Origin: Belliella aquatica
GTDB taxonomy: Bacteria; Bacteroidota; Bacteroidia; Cytophagales; Cyclobacteriaceae
DNA: 64,000 bases
Direction: 5' to 3'
Assembly (NCBI RefSeq): GCF_014637795.1
Contig: NZ_BMFD01000010.1
Coordinates: forward strand, 62,001-126,000
In this document: one piece after another, positions 52,150 through 61,865 of the stretch
How positions within the stretch are numbered: position 1 is the stretch's first letter
Layout: the number at the start of each line of letters is the position of its first letter
Notes under the pieces: generated by a model
Told to the model about the DNA's origin: nothing
Seen by the model: the letters and a program-made list of their open reading frames with translations, nothing else
The model's database searches: none
Position numbers and translations under genes: made by a program

Positions 52150-53688
52150 TTATCCAGCCCAACCCTCTCGATCCAAACTTCGATATTGAATGGCTTCAGC
52201 CAGGTGTTCTACTTTGATATTCTCACTCAATGCAAGATCAGCTATCGTTCGCGCTACTTTCAAAATCCTATCATAAGCTCTCGCAGACAATCCCAATCTT
52301 TCCATCGCTGTTTTTAGGAGTGCTTTTCCTGCTTCATTGATTTCACAAATTTCTTTAACCATATGGGACGGCATCATAGCATTACAAAACACTTCTGGAG
52401 AGTTCTTGAATCTTTCTACTTGTAGTTCTCTACCTTTGATTACCCTGTCTCTAATAGCTTTACTCGTCTCTGTTTTTCTGGTAGAAGTCATTTCATCAAA
52501 TTTTACAGGTGTCACCTCCACATGCAAGTCAATCCTATCCAAAAGTGGTCCGCTGACTTTATTCAAATAACGCTGCACGATTCCCGGACCACAAACACAC
52601 TCTTTTTCGGGGTGGTTGTAGTAGCCACAAGGGCATGGGTTCATACTTGCTATCAGCATGAAATTCGCCGGATAATCAACTGAGATTTTCGCTCTTGAAA
52701 TCGTCACTTTCCGTTCCTCTAAAGGCTGACGCATCACTTCAAGAACTGTTCTTTTGAACTCAGGCAATTCATCTAAAAACAATACCCCATTATGCGAAAG
52801 TGAGATTTCTCCTGGCTGTGGATTCCCCCCACCACCAACCAAGGCAACATCAGAAATCGTATGATGTGGAGATCGGAATGGCCGCTGAGCAATCAGCGAT
52901 GCATTTCTTCCTAATCTTCCAGCGACAGAATGGATCTTTGTGGTTTCCAATGCTTCCTGCAGAGAAAGTGGAGGCAAGATTGATGGAAGTCTTTTGGCCA
53001 ACATGGTCTTTCCTGCACCGGGAGGGCCTATCATGATCACATTATGTCCACCTGTAGCAGCGATTTCCATGGCTCTTTTGATGTTTTCCTGACCTTGCAC
53101 ATCCGTAAAATCAAATTCATAATGCTCAAGCGAACTATAAAAAATATCCCTCGTGTCGGTCACTAAGGGTTCAATGTCTAAATTTCCATCCAAGAAATTG
53201 ATTGCCTCTTCCAAGGAATCTACTCCTATGATATCCAAACTGTTGACAATAGATGCTTCTGCTGCATTTTCTCTCGGTAAGATAAACCCTTTGAAACCTT
53301 GTTTTCTTGCTTCAATGGCAATCGGCAACACACCCTTGACTGGTCTTAGCTTGCCATCTAAAGCCAATTCACCCATGATGACGTACCTTTCAAGTTCAGG
53401 AAACATCACTTGTTCTGAGGCTTTGAGTATGCCCAATGCTATGGGTAAATCATAGCTTGAGCCTTCTTTCCTGATATCTGCAGGGGCAAGGTTGATCACG
53501 ACTTTTTGGCGTGGCATCCTGTATCCAAAATATTTCAAAGCAGACTCCACGCGCTGTTGACTTTCCTTCACAGCACTGTCGGGAAGGCCCACCATAAAGA
53601 AACTGGTACCCTGACCCACATTTACTTCTATTGTGATCAGCTTTGCGTCAACACCTGACACTGCACTTCCAAAAGTCTTTGCTACCAT
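52150..53688 (-). CDS. comM: YifB/ComM-family Mg-chelatase-like AAA+ ATPase
   Basis: The protein has 512 residues. An N-terminal Lon-protease-like domain (KPVKGVLPIAIEA) precedes the Mg-chelatase AAA+ core with Walker A GPPGAGKTMLA, Walker B GVLFLDELPEF and sensor residues near LIASMNPCPCGY, where the cysteine-rich CPCGYYNHPEKECVC is typical. The C-terminus has RAYDRILKVARTIADL. ComM helps branch migration during natural transformation. A -7 element (53748-53755) is 60 bp upstream. Confidence 0.95.
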   Translation of the reverse strand: MVAKTFGSAVSGVDAKLITIEVNVGQGTSFFMVGLPDSAVKESQQRVESALKYFGYRMPRQKVVINLAPADIRKEGSSYDLPIALGILKASEQVMFPELERYVIMGELALDGKLRPVKGVLPIAIEARKQGFKGFILPRENAAEASIVNSLDIIGVDSLEEAINFLDGNLDIEPLVTDTRDIFYSSLEHYEFDFTDVQGQENIKRAMEIAATGGHNVIMIGPPGAGKTMLAKRLPSILPPLSLQEALETTKIHSVAGRLGRNASLIAQRPFRSPHHTISDVALVGGGGNPQPGEISLSHNGVLFLDELPEFKRTVLEVMRQPLEERKVTISRAKISVDYPANFMLIASMNPCPCGYYNHPEKECVCGPGIVQRYLNKVSGPLLDRIDLHVEVTPVKFDEMTSTRKTETSKAIRDRVIKGRELQVERFKNSPEVFCNAMMPSHMVKEICEINEAGKALLKTAMERLGLSARAYDRILKVARTIADLALSENIKVEHLAEAIQYRSLDREGWAG

Positions 53689-53747
53689 AATTTGATTCGA
53701 TGAAATTAAAAAAGGAAACCTAAAAGATTTCCTAATATAACCAAATT

Positions 53748-53755
53748 CAAAAGTA
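53748..53755 (-). promoter_or_regulatory. -7 element for yifB/comM
   Basis: The minus strand reads TACTTTTG, an exact TAnnTTTG match, giving a leader of about 56 nt to ATG 53688. No clear -33 TTG. Confidence 0.45.
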
Positions 53756-53769
53756 TTTTGAAAATTTAC

Positions 53770-54135
53770 TTATTTAAAATTCTGCCTTGGCTTGATTACA
53801 GAACTTTCTTTATCATCTTCACTTTGATCGATTTTTCTATCGATGTTTTTCAATTTCAAAGCCTGCTCCAAATCATAGAGCTTTGCCTTCAATTCATTTT
53901 TTTCTAATTCCTTTTTAGAAAGGTTGCTTTCCAAGCTTTTCATGGCCATTGAACCTGTGCCCCAGGTAGCCAAAAATAAGATCAACCCTACGAGTAGAAA
54001 GGTTACCACTGTGCCAGAATACAACTCTGAAACTCCAAATACGCCTTTGATACTTTCAAATGCTAGGAAATAAACCAAACTGAGCGCAAAAAACAGCGCC
54101 AAAAGCAACTGCATGATACTATTAAACTTTTTCAT
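53770..54135 (-). CDS. Small membrane protein with two hydrophobic segments and a C-terminal coiled coil
   Basis: The protein has 121 residues. Segments LLLALFFALSLVYFLAFE and VTFLLVGLILFLATWG span the membrane, and the C-terminal half (SNLSKKELEKNELKAKLYDLEQALKLKN) is a predicted coiled coil. ATG 54135 is preferred; an upstream start would overlap the ABC exporter gene and adds unlikely residues. It is 34 bp downstream of that exporter gene, so it may accompany it. Function unknown. Confidence 0.7.
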   Translation of the reverse strand: MKKFNSIMQLLLALFFALSLVYFLAFESIKGVFGVSELYSGTVVTFLLVGLILFLATWGTGSMAMKSLESNLSKKELEKNELKAKLYDLEQALKLKNIDRKIDQSEDDKESSVIKPRQNFK

Positions 54136-54169
54136 AAATTTCTCTTTTTGGGTTAAGCGTTTAAATATA

Positions 54170-56002
54170 CTAAACAGACTGCATTGTGGAAAGTTTCTTG
54201 TAAATACCTTCTTCAAGCATCAGCTCTTGGTGCGTTCCTCTTTGGACGATTTCACCACTTTGAATCACTAATATCTCATCAGCATGCTGAATAGTGCTCA
54301 ATCTATGCGCGATCACCAAAGTCGTTCGATTGGTCATTAGCTTAGTGAGCGCTTCCTGCACCAATAATTCTGACTCAGAATCTAAAGCTGAAGTAGCTTC
54401 ATCCAAGATCAGGATGGGTGGATTCTTCAATACTGCCCGCGCGATGCTGAGCCTTTGTCTTTGACCACCTGAAAGCTTAGATCCTCGCTCCCCGATTGAG
54501 GTCTGATAGCCATTTTCCAATTGAACAATAAAATCGTGTGCATTGGCGATTTTGGCAGCTTCTATCACCTTTGTTTCCGAAATTCCTTCCAAACCAAAGG
54601 CGATGTTATTAAATACGGTGTCATTGAACAAGATGGATTCTTGGGTTACAATCCCCATCAAAGATCTCAACTGTGTTAATTCTAATTCTTTTAAATTGAT
54701 TCCATCTATGCTGATTTGACCTTTTGTAGGATCATAAAATCGAGGCACAAGATCTGCAATAGTTGATTTCCCTCCACCTGAAGGCCCCACCAAAGCAATC
54801 GTTTTGCCCTTTTGAAGATTGAAATTGATATTTTTCAATACCTCCTCCTTTTCATAGCCAAAAGACACATTTTCGAAAGAAACCTGATTTTCAAAAGATG
54901 TAAGAGATCTCGGATTGGAAATATTCTGGATCTCACTTTCTGTATCTACTACTTTGAAAATCCGCTCTGCTGATGCCAAACCCCTCTGGATTACACTTGC
55001 TGCCCTTGATATTTCTTTCGCAGGATTGAGCACTTGCGTGAAGATGATGATATAGGTGATAAAGTCACTGGCACTCAAATCTGAGGTATTGTTCAAAACC
55101 AGACTTCCACCATAGACTAAAATCCCAGCAACGACAGATACACCCATAAACTGAGAGATTGGGGAAGCCAATTCATTTTTCTTAGCCATGGACACATTCA
55201 CATCAGAGTAGTATGCGGTCTCCTCGTCAAATTTCTTTGTAATGTATTTCTTTGCTCCAAATGCTTTGATTACACGCATTCCGCCAATCGTTTCATCCAG
55301 AATATTGACTATACGGCCCAGTGACTCTTGACTTTCAACCGCCTTCTTTTTCAACCTTTTGGTAATCCCTCCTATAATCGCTCCTGAAATCGGGATGACT
55401 AAGATGGTGAACAAAGTCAATTTGACAGACATGAAAAAGAGTACTGCAAAATATAAAATGATGGTAGCAGGCTCTCTGAAAACCACACGCAATGACTGTA
55501 CAATACTGTTTTCTACCTCTTGGATGTCATTGGTCATTTTGGACATCAAATCCCCCTTCCTTTCGGTAGAAAAGTAGCCCATATGCATCTGCGCCACGTG
55601 ATTGAAAATATCCATTCGCATCTTTTTGATGACCTCGGCTCTAACTTTTGCTAAGACTACTCCTGAAAGGTAGGTGAAGAGATTTGCCAAAAAGACAGAA
55701 ATCACGATGATGATACAGACATAGACGAGTGTTCCAAACTTCCCAAATTCCTCAGAAATCTGTAAAAAATAATAATTGAAAACATGAAGAAAATAATCTA
55801 TCGAAAATGAAAATTCTGGCTTTTCAAGATATTTTGAAACATCAACTGGTCCACTTTGCTCAAATATCACATCAAAAAGTGGCTTGAGTAAAGTGAAATT
55901 CAATAATCCAAAAACTATCGCTAGAAGCGTGTAGACCACATATATGGGTATGTATCTTCTAAAAGGACGGGCGTAAGATAGTATTCTAAAATAGGTATTC
56001 AT
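54170..56002 (-). CDS. ABC exporter, MsbA/LmrA type (fused membrane and ATPase domains)
   Basis: The protein has 610 residues. Six hydrophobic segments in about 1-330 precede a nucleotide-binding domain with Walker A GPSGGGKST, signature LSGGQRQR, Walker B ILILDEATSALD and the switch His in IAHRLST. The length and order are those of half-transporters like MsbA, which flip lipid A or other lipids across the inner membrane. The substrate is inferred, not shown. It is followed by a coiled-coil membrane protein. Confidence 0.94.
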   Translation of the reverse strand: MNTYFRILSYARPFRRYIPIYVVYTLLAIVFGLLNFTLLKPLFDVIFEQSGPVDVSKYLEKPEFSFSIDYFLHVFNYYFLQISEEFGKFGTLVYVCIIIVISVFLANLFTYLSGVVLAKVRAEVIKKMRMDIFNHVAQMHMGYFSTERKGDLMSKMTNDIQEVENSIVQSLRVVFREPATIILYFAVLFFMSVKLTLFTILVIPISGAIIGGITKRLKKKAVESQESLGRIVNILDETIGGMRVIKAFGAKKYITKKFDEETAYYSDVNVSMAKKNELASPISQFMGVSVVAGILVYGGSLVLNNTSDLSASDFITYIIIFTQVLNPAKEISRAASVIQRGLASAERIFKVVDTESEIQNISNPRSLTSFENQVSFENVSFGYEKEEVLKNINFNLQKGKTIALVGPSGGGKSTIADLVPRFYDPTKGQISIDGINLKELELTQLRSLMGIVTQESILFNDTVFNNIAFGLEGISETKVIEAAKIANAHDFIVQLENGYQTSIGERGSKLSGGQRQRLSIARAVLKNPPILILDEATSALDSESELLVQEALTKLMTNRTTLVIAHRLSTIQHADEILVIQSGEIVQRGTHQELMLEEGIYKKLSTMQSV

Positions 56003-56101
56003 GTAAGCTGCTCTGAATTCGAAGCTGCAAGTTAGTTAATTTTATATATCCTTTGAATTCAAAAACCAGCTTCGCATTCTAAACAAAGTTATCCCTAGTG
56101 A

Positions 56102-57793
56102 TCAATAATTAAATTCCTGTCTTACGATATTCATTCTTAAAGATAATTGCGTGAAATTATCGACATCAGGAGCGTCTAGATTTTGAGCAGTCCCCCTTCT
56201 GTAGCTTTGACTTAGATCAACAAATAGATTATGCTTCAGCATGTAACTCAAATTCAATGTCCCCATCAAGACCTTATTCTCTACTCCTTGACCAATTTCG
56301 TGTCCGAAAAGACCTAGTCCAGTATTTGTCACCAACCTATTTTTCAAAAGGTCTCCTCCAAAATTAACTTCATCACTTGGGTCAGTCCCAAAAAGCTGAT
56401 AGAATCCAGTTGCGTTTACGGTTAGTCTAGGTAAAGGCTGATACCTCAATATAGCAATCGCTTCTCTGAAATTTGCTCCTCTCGGGTGCGTCAGCGGCGT
56501 TCTGTAGTTGGTGAACGCTTGGTTTTCAAACTTTTCTTGATACGTATAAGGTCTAGCCTGATTATATTCCAGCTGCAAATCCAAATTGGAGACTTTGAAG
56601 GCATCTATATATTTATAACCTGCCTGAATGGCATGCTTATTTCTACTTGAATTCTTCCCATCAATTCCAAAAAACTCGCCAAACACAAATTCATCCAACG
56701 CAAATTGTCCATAAAGCTGCATGCCAGGTGTGAAATTCCATTTCCCATCAAATCCTAACATCACTTTATCTGGTGTGCCCAATTGATGTTCTATCCATCT
56801 GTAGAAAATCACAGGATTCAAGTAATTCCAATCAAATTGATTCGCCATAACGGATTCAAAAACACCAATATTCAAATTTTTGCCTATGTTGATTCCAAGT
56901 CGGTGATGTGAAAACCATTTTTGAGGATAGCGGCCATCTGTCGGTCGACGACCATTGTAAATGACATCAGCGGTCATCTGAGACCAAAGATTAGTCAGGT
57001 TAAATTTCCAAATTTTTGTGTTCAACTTAAAAAAAACATAGGGATTTGAAAAGTCAGACAGAATCATCGATCGATAGCCCTCCCCTACAAAATTTCTATC
57101 ATGTCCAAATTGTGCTTCGATATTTTTGCTGACATTGAAACTCAAATGCCCCATGGCTGAAAAGTATCCATAGCCCTCAGATTCATAATCCTTCCAGAAG
57201 CCTTCTCCCGGGACAGCTCCGTTTTGCTCTGTGTAATCTCTCACCCAAGATGGGAAGATGGTCTGTGTCGTAGTCAAGTAAGTATAGAATCCAATTTTTT
57301 TATCAATAGTCCCCCGCAATTCTAAACCACGAGAATTTCTAAACCTAAATGCATCCTCTCCTTGTTCCCTCCCACCTGAGAGATAGAGGACAGGATTGAT
57401 GTGAATGTCAAAAGTTTCATCTTTGTAATGATAGAAATCCGATGGTTTTCTATACAATTTACCGAGAAATGACCGATTAGAATTTCCTGTTTCACTTTCA
57501 GCAAATTCCCAATTGTCATTGCTGAGGTAGTTGATATTAAATTGATCAGCTGCAGAACCTTGAAAAATACCGGATGTAGAATCTGTCAGGTAAGACTCGA
57601 GATAGCTTGCAATTTTATCTCTTCGATAGGGCTTGAACCCAGTCTGAAAAACAGGATTCATTTCTCCCTTTAATATCTCATAGCGTTCTATGATGTGATA
57701 ATAATCCCTATTGAATGGAGCGTAGGCACCTTGAGCTACCAACTTCTCAAAAATTAAAGCTGTAAAAATAAACAAGAGTATAATTTTTTTCAT
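56102..57793 (-). CDS. Outer-membrane beta-barrel of Wzi/RemB type
   Basis: The protein has 563 residues. The signal peptide MKKIILLFIFTALIFEKLVAQ is followed by an N-terminal GAYAPFNRDYYHIIERYEI segment and a barrel with the motif AQFGHDRNFVGEGYRSMILSDFSNPYVFFKL, which resembles capsule-assembly Wzi and gliding-motility RemB proteins. The last strand ends LRMNIVRQEFNY. It may help surface polysaccharide attachment or gliding. The open frame starts earlier at 57835, but Met15 begins the signal peptide. Confidence 0.75.
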   Translation of the reverse strand: MKKIILLFIFTALIFEKLVAQGAYAPFNRDYYHIIERYEILKGEMNPVFQTGFKPYRRDKIASYLESYLTDSTSGIFQGSAADQFNINYLSNDNWEFAESETGNSNRSFLGKLYRKPSDFYHYKDETFDIHINPVLYLSGGREQGEDAFRFRNSRGLELRGTIDKKIGFYTYLTTTQTIFPSWVRDYTEQNGAVPGEGFWKDYESEGYGYFSAMGHLSFNVSKNIEAQFGHDRNFVGEGYRSMILSDFSNPYVFFKLNTKIWKFNLTNLWSQMTADVIYNGRRPTDGRYPQKWFSHHRLGINIGKNLNIGVFESVMANQFDWNYLNPVIFYRWIEHQLGTPDKVMLGFDGKWNFTPGMQLYGQFALDEFVFGEFFGIDGKNSSRNKHAIQAGYKYIDAFKVSNLDLQLEYNQARPYTYQEKFENQAFTNYRTPLTHPRGANFREAIAILRYQPLPRLTVNATGFYQLFGTDPSDEVNFGGDLLKNRLVTNTGLGLFGHEIGQGVENKVLMGTLNLSYMLKHNLFVDLSQSYRRGTAQNLDAPDVDNFTQLSLRMNIVRQEFNY

Positions 57794-58079
57794 ACGTGAA
57801 AATGTATTCAATGGAACATTCTCTAAAATTATCAAAAGAATTTAATGTTGAGTAATATTTTTTCCGAAACCGATCCTCACCAACTCAAATAATTTTCACT
57901 GAATTGGCTTATGACTTCTTTCGAAATTCAAACTATATATTCAAAATAGCTAAAGTTCCATTCCTCTATTCTATCAATAAACCAAATATAAAGTTGAAAA
58001 TGTACGTTTTTAGAGCAGAAAGTAATTGCAGAGTAAATTAAAATTAGGTAAGTTTAAATATGTAAAAATCTTACAATTT

Positions 58080-58958
58080 ATGATGAAAGTTATGCTGGGA
58101 AAAAGCGTTTTTGTTTGGTCTATCTTATTCACCTTTTCAATATTAAAAGTAACATCCGTATTTTCCCAAAGTAACAGCTATTTCGACGAAGGAAAATACG
58201 TAAACTATCCAATCATAACTTTTAAAGAGAATTTTTGGGGAAATCCGAGATATCTGATTGAAGATAAGAAAATCAAGGCTTCTCAAGTCCGAGAATACAT
58301 GGAAATCATGCCTGGGGATGCAAATGATTTCGCACAAACTCATTCAAAAACCAAGACAGGTAAAGCTCTTCAATTAACGAGTAGTCTGGTGCAACTTGGA
58401 TCTGTAGCGTATATCGGGAATAACATTGGAAATTTAAATAATGAAGTGATTAGAAATTTTCTAATCGTAAGCACATTAAGTCGTATTACGTCTGGAGTTG
58501 GTACCCAAATGAATAGAACAGGAATAAGGAAATTAAATATATTAATAGAAAATCATAATTATTTGATCCGCCAGGAACAATTAACAGGGCGCTATCTTAG
58601 ATCGGATTTTAGAAATAATTTCTTTGGCCAAAGAATCGATTTATATGAAGGCCCAAATCTACTGTCCAAGGAACAAGTAAATGACCTAAAGATAGAAAAT
58701 CCCGATTTTCAATATACATTTAAAAAAGCTGAAAATGCACAAAAATTAAGCCTTGCCCTAGATGCGGTAAGTTTAGCCACGCAAATCCTATTTGTTACCT
58801 ACATAATCTCTCCACGGTTTCAATCATCTACTCCAAGCAATTTTCTTGTTCCACTCGCAATAACTAGTTTTGGCCTTTCAATTTCAAGTCCTATGATCAG
58901 AAGAAGTGCAAGAAATAAAACACGTTTAGCTTTACAAGATTTTAACTTCAAAAATTAA
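58080..58958 (+). CDS. Exported protein of unknown function
   Basis: The protein has about 292 residues. An N-terminal signal segment (SVFVWSILFTFSILKVTSVFSQ) is followed by a soluble region and hydrophobic helices at GKALQLTSSLVQLGSVAYIGN, LALDAVSLATQILFVTYIIS and FLVPLAITSFGLSISSPMIR. I do not recognise the family. The earliest open start is TTG 58026; ATG 58080 is better. The gap 57794-58079 and the flanks show no feature I can support. Confidence 0.65.
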   Translation: MMKVMLGKSVFVWSILFTFSILKVTSVFSQSNSYFDEGKYVNYPIITFKENFWGNPRYLIEDKKIKASQVREYMEIMPGDANDFAQTHSKTKTGKALQLTSSLVQLGSVAYIGNNIGNLNNEVIRNFLIVSTLSRITSGVGTQMNRTGIRKLNILIENHNYLIRQEQLTGRYLRSDFRNNFFGQRIDLYEGPNLLSKEQVNDLKIENPDFQYTFKKAENAQKLSLALDAVSLATQILFVTYIISPRFQSSTPSNFLVPLAITSFGLSISSPMIRRSARNKTRLALQDFNFKN

Positions 58959-59108
58959 AGGCATTATTTAAAGGATTAAAGCCATTTTTTTTGAATCTTT
59001 TCAGGTTTAAAAAACCATTTATTTATGTACTTATTTCTATTGAAGCAATACTCTCAATCCCAATGACTACATAGAATGAAGGTTAAATCAAATAATTTTT
59101 GGGTTATA

Positions 59109-59139
59109 TTGGAATATTTTACAAAAAAGGATAACTTTG
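59109..59139 (+). promoter_or_regulatory. Bacteroidota-type promoter for rpmE2
   Basis: TTG (59109-59111), a 20-bp spacer and TAACTTTG (59132-59139), an exact TAnnTTTG. The leader to ATG 59182 is about 38 nt, and the TTG 59137 start is ruled out. Confidence 0.75.
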
Positions 59140-59181
59140 CAAACTATTTCGGAAAAGGCATTTAAGATAAATAACAATACA

Positions 59182-59427
59182 ATGAGAAAAGATATCCATC
59201 CAAACTACAGAGAAGTGGTCTTTTATGATACTTCAAGCGAGTATAAGTTCATAACAAAATCTACTATCGAGACTTCTGAAACTATTCAGTGGGAAGATGG
59301 AAAAGAGTATCCTCTCTTCAAAATTGAAGTTAGTTCTAACTCTCACCCGTTCTACACTGGTAAGAAAATGATGTTGGATACTGCTGGTAGAGTTGAGAAA
59401 TTCAACAGAAGATACGCGAAGAAATAA
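59182..59427 (+). CDS. rpmE2: 50S ribosomal protein L31, type B (zinc-independent)
   Basis: The protein has 81 residues. [19 protein letters not shown] and [25 protein letters not shown] match L31 type B. No CXXC pair is present, so no zinc is bound; this form serves under zinc limitation in species that also have the C+ type. Its promoter is typical, and a strong terminator follows. Confidence 0.97.
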   Translation: MRKDIHPNYREVVFYDTSSEYKFITKSTIETSETIQWEDGKEYPLFKIEVSSNSHPFYTGKKMMLDTAGRVEKFNRRYAKK

Positions 59428-59452
59428 GCTTCAGTATTTTATTAAAGTTTTT

Positions 59453-59491
59453 AAAAGTCTCTTGGAAGTTGTTTTCCGAGAGACTTTTTTA
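59453..59491 (+). terminator. Terminator after rpmE2
   Basis: A 15-bp stem (left arm AAAAGTCTCTTGGAA at 59453-59467) with a 6-nt loop ends in a T-run. The end of the T-run is also the start of the next gene's -7 element. Confidence 0.93.
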
Positions 59492-59497
59492 TTTTTG
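59490..59497 (+). promoter_or_regulatory. -7 element overlapping the rpmE2 terminator tail
   Basis: TATTTTTG, an exact TAnnTTTG match, lies 5 bp before ATG 59502; a TTG at 59469-59471 is 18 bp upstream. The predicted transcript has little or no leader. Confidence 0.5.
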
Positions 59498-59501
59498 TGA
59501 C

Positions 59502-60701
59502 ATGGACAATGTAATTTTATTCGATGACTCTGGGATCAGAGGATCATTATTACCCTTTACTTTTACCCGACCTGTGGCAGATATCAGAGTTGGAATTCTT
59601 AAAATCAGCGAAAAATGGGAAAAATATACAGGGGTAAAACCCGGTTTTTTGACTCAAAATTACCTGAGTAGGAAATTCACCTGCCAGAAAAGTGCAGCTA
59701 TTCTGATTAATGGAGCTTTTTGTCCCAACCCAGATTTGTGGAAAGCCATCTCTGCATTAGATTCCAAGCAAGCACTTTGGATCAATCAAACCTTAATCGC
59801 AGTAAAGTCTGATGACCCAACTAATTTTGATCTAGACATCGCCAAAGAAAAGGAAAGAATCGATTTCGAGGGAGAATTTACCTTGATTCAGAAAACTTGG
59901 AACATCTTTGAATTCAATGCAAAAGAAATTAGAGCTGATTTTGATTTGCTTACCTCAGGTAGAAAATCAGCAGGCATTAGCGATCCCAACACAATAATCT
60001 ACAATGAAAATCAAATCTTCGTAGAAGAAGGAGCAAAAATCAAAGCTGCTGTGCTCAATGCTGAAAATGGACCGATTTACATTGGCAAAAACGCAGAAAT
60101 CCAAGAAGGCGCCTTGATCAGAGGACCATTTGCACTTTGCGAAGGCTCTACAGTGAACATGGGAGCAAAAATGCGAGGTGATACAACTGTAGGCCCACAT
60201 TCCAAAATCGGTGGAGAAGTTTCCAATTCCGTGATCTTTGGTTTTAGCAACAAAGGTCATGATGGATTCATGGGCAATTCTGTCCTTGGTGAATGGTGTA
60301 ATCTCGGAGCAGATACGAATACCTCCAATTTAAAAAACAATTATGCTGCTGTCAAAGTCTGGGATTATATCAAAGGAGGATTTTCCAATACAGGCCTCCA
60401 GTTTTGTGGCTTGATGATGGGAGATCATTCCAAATCTGGCATCAACACCATGTTCAATACAGGAACTGTTGTAGGGGTTGGTGCAAATGTGTTTGGAGAC
60501 GGCTACCCAAGGAATTTTATCCCCTCTTTTTCGTGGGGTGGTGCTGCTGGGTTTAGCACTTTCCAAGTAAATAAATTTGAAGAAGTTGCTACCGCCGTTA
60601 TGAAAAGAAGAGGACTTGAATATGATGAAATAGAAAAAGAAATCATTCAAAAAGTTTTTGAATTGACCAAGCATTACCGTATTTGGGACAAAACGCTTTA
60701 A
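59502..60701 (+). CDS. GlmU-like sugar nucleotidyltransferase with left-handed beta-helix
   Basis: The protein has 399 residues. The N-terminus MDNVILFDDSGIRGSLLPFTFTRPVADIRVG is typical of Bacteroidota GlmU-family proteins and lacks the canonical LxxGxGTRM pyrophosphorylase loop. About 200-340 is a left-handed beta-helix with hexapeptide-like repeats (PIYIGKNAEIQEGALIRGPF, VVGVGANVFGDG), used for acyl transfer or trimerisation. The substrate is unknown. ATG 59502 follows the -7 element by 5 bp. Confidence 0.85.
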   Translation: MDNVILFDDSGIRGSLLPFTFTRPVADIRVGILKISEKWEKYTGVKPGFLTQNYLSRKFTCQKSAAILINGAFCPNPDLWKAISALDSKQALWINQTLIAVKSDDPTNFDLDIAKEKERIDFEGEFTLIQKTWNIFEFNAKEIRADFDLLTSGRKSAGISDPNTIIYNENQIFVEEGAKIKAAVLNAENGPIYIGKNAEIQEGALIRGPFALCEGSTVNMGAKMRGDTTVGPHSKIGGEVSNSVIFGFSNKGHDGFMGNSVLGEWCNLGADTNTSNLKNNYAAVKVWDYIKGGFSNTGLQFCGLMMGDHSKSGINTMFNTGTVVGVGANVFGDGYPRNFIPSFSWGGAAGFSTFQVNKFEEVATAVMKRRGLEYDEIEKEIIQKVFELTKHYRIWDKTL

Positions 60702-60710
60702 TCCGTCATT

Positions 60711-61856
60711 ATGCTATTTTCGTCTATTCCAGGGCTACAAGATGTAAAGGAAAAAATCTTACAGGCAGTCAAGAATAATCACCTTGCACATGCCTTGCTT
60801 TTTCATGGTCCGGAAGGATCAGCTAATCTTAAGATGGCTTTGGCGCTTTCCACCTATCTGCATTGCCAAAATCCTCAAGAAGAAGATGCTTGCGGCCAAT
60901 GTCCTTCTTGTCTCAAAATGGCAAAGTTGGTTCATCCCGACTTGAATTTTGCACTTCCAATCCCTTCTGTCACCAAGAAAAAGGATGATGATGATGAAGA
61001 AAAAGAAACCAAAATCGATTTCACGGCCTCTTTTAGAAATTTTGCTTTAAATACCCCTTATGGAAATATTTCTGATTGGATCTATCACAATGATATTGAC
61101 AAGAAGCAATTGAATATTTCGAGAGCTGCCGCAAAAACCATATTGAACACAATCTCTTTGAAATCTTTTGAGGGAGGATATAAGATCATGATGATCTGGG
61201 GTGTAGAATATATGAATATGCAATCTGCAAATTCCCTTTTGAAAGTATTGGAAGAACCACCACCAAAAACACTTTTTCTCCTTTTGACTACACAGCCTGA
61301 GCAATTGCTGACGACAATTCTCTCCCGAACTCAAAAGGTAATGATCAGAGCTTTTACTGACGAGGAAATCAAGGATCACTTGGTGAAAGAAGACCTTTGT
61401 TCTCGGGAAGCTTCGGAACAAATTGCACCCTTAGCAGATGGCAATATGCGAGAAGCTTTCAGACTCGTAGATCAAGTTGTAGATGAAAATACCACTCAGG
61501 TACGAGATTGGTACAGACTCTGTTTTTCGCTGAAAACTGGTGAGATTATTGCCTATGCAGAGGACTTTGCGAAAAGAGATAAAGAAGGTCAAAAATCATT
61601 GTTGCTGAGCGGAATAAATGTACTTAGAGAAGTAATCTTGAGTAAGTCTCAGCTCACAGGACTGATGCGAAGTGTACCACAAGACAGAGGATTTATAGAA
61701 AATCTCGGAGTACATGTGCTTGATGAAGAAAAAGTCTTTAATATGTATCGCCTAATGAATGAGGCGCACTATCATTTGGAAAGAAACGCAAGTCCAAAAA
61801 TCCTTTTCACGGATTTGTCTTTTCAAATTGCTAGAATAATGCGAAAGAAAAATTAA
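60711..61856 (+). CDS. holB: DNA polymerase III subunit delta-prime
   Basis: The protein has 381 residues. HALLFHGPEGSANLKMALAL replaces the Walker A of clamp-loader ATPases with a form that cannot bind ATP, as usual for delta-prime. Zinc ligands are Cys52, 61, 64 and 67 (CGQCPSC). A lysine/acid-rich linker (KKKDDDDEEKE) is an insertion relative to E. coli. SANSLLKVLEEPPP is highly conserved. It acts in the clamp loader. It starts 9 bp after the GlmU-like gene. Confidence 0.93.
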   Translation: MLFSSIPGLQDVKEKILQAVKNNHLAHALLFHGPEGSANLKMALALSTYLHCQNPQEEDACGQCPSCLKMAKLVHPDLNFALPIPSVTKKKDDDDEEKETKIDFTASFRNFALNTPYGNISDWIYHNDIDKKQLNISRAAAKTILNTISLKSFEGGYKIMMIWGVEYMNMQSANSLLKVLEEPPPKTLFLLLTTQPEQLLTTILSRTQKVMIRAFTDEEIKDHLVKEDLCSREASEQIAPLADGNMREAFRLVDQVVDENTTQVRDWYRLCFSLKTGEIIAYAEDFAKRDKEGQKSLLLSGINVLREVILSKSQLTGLMRSVPQDRGFIENLGVHVLDEEKVFNMYRLMNEAHYHLERNASPKILFTDLSFQIARIMRKKN

Positions 61857-61865
61857 ACCAAGACC

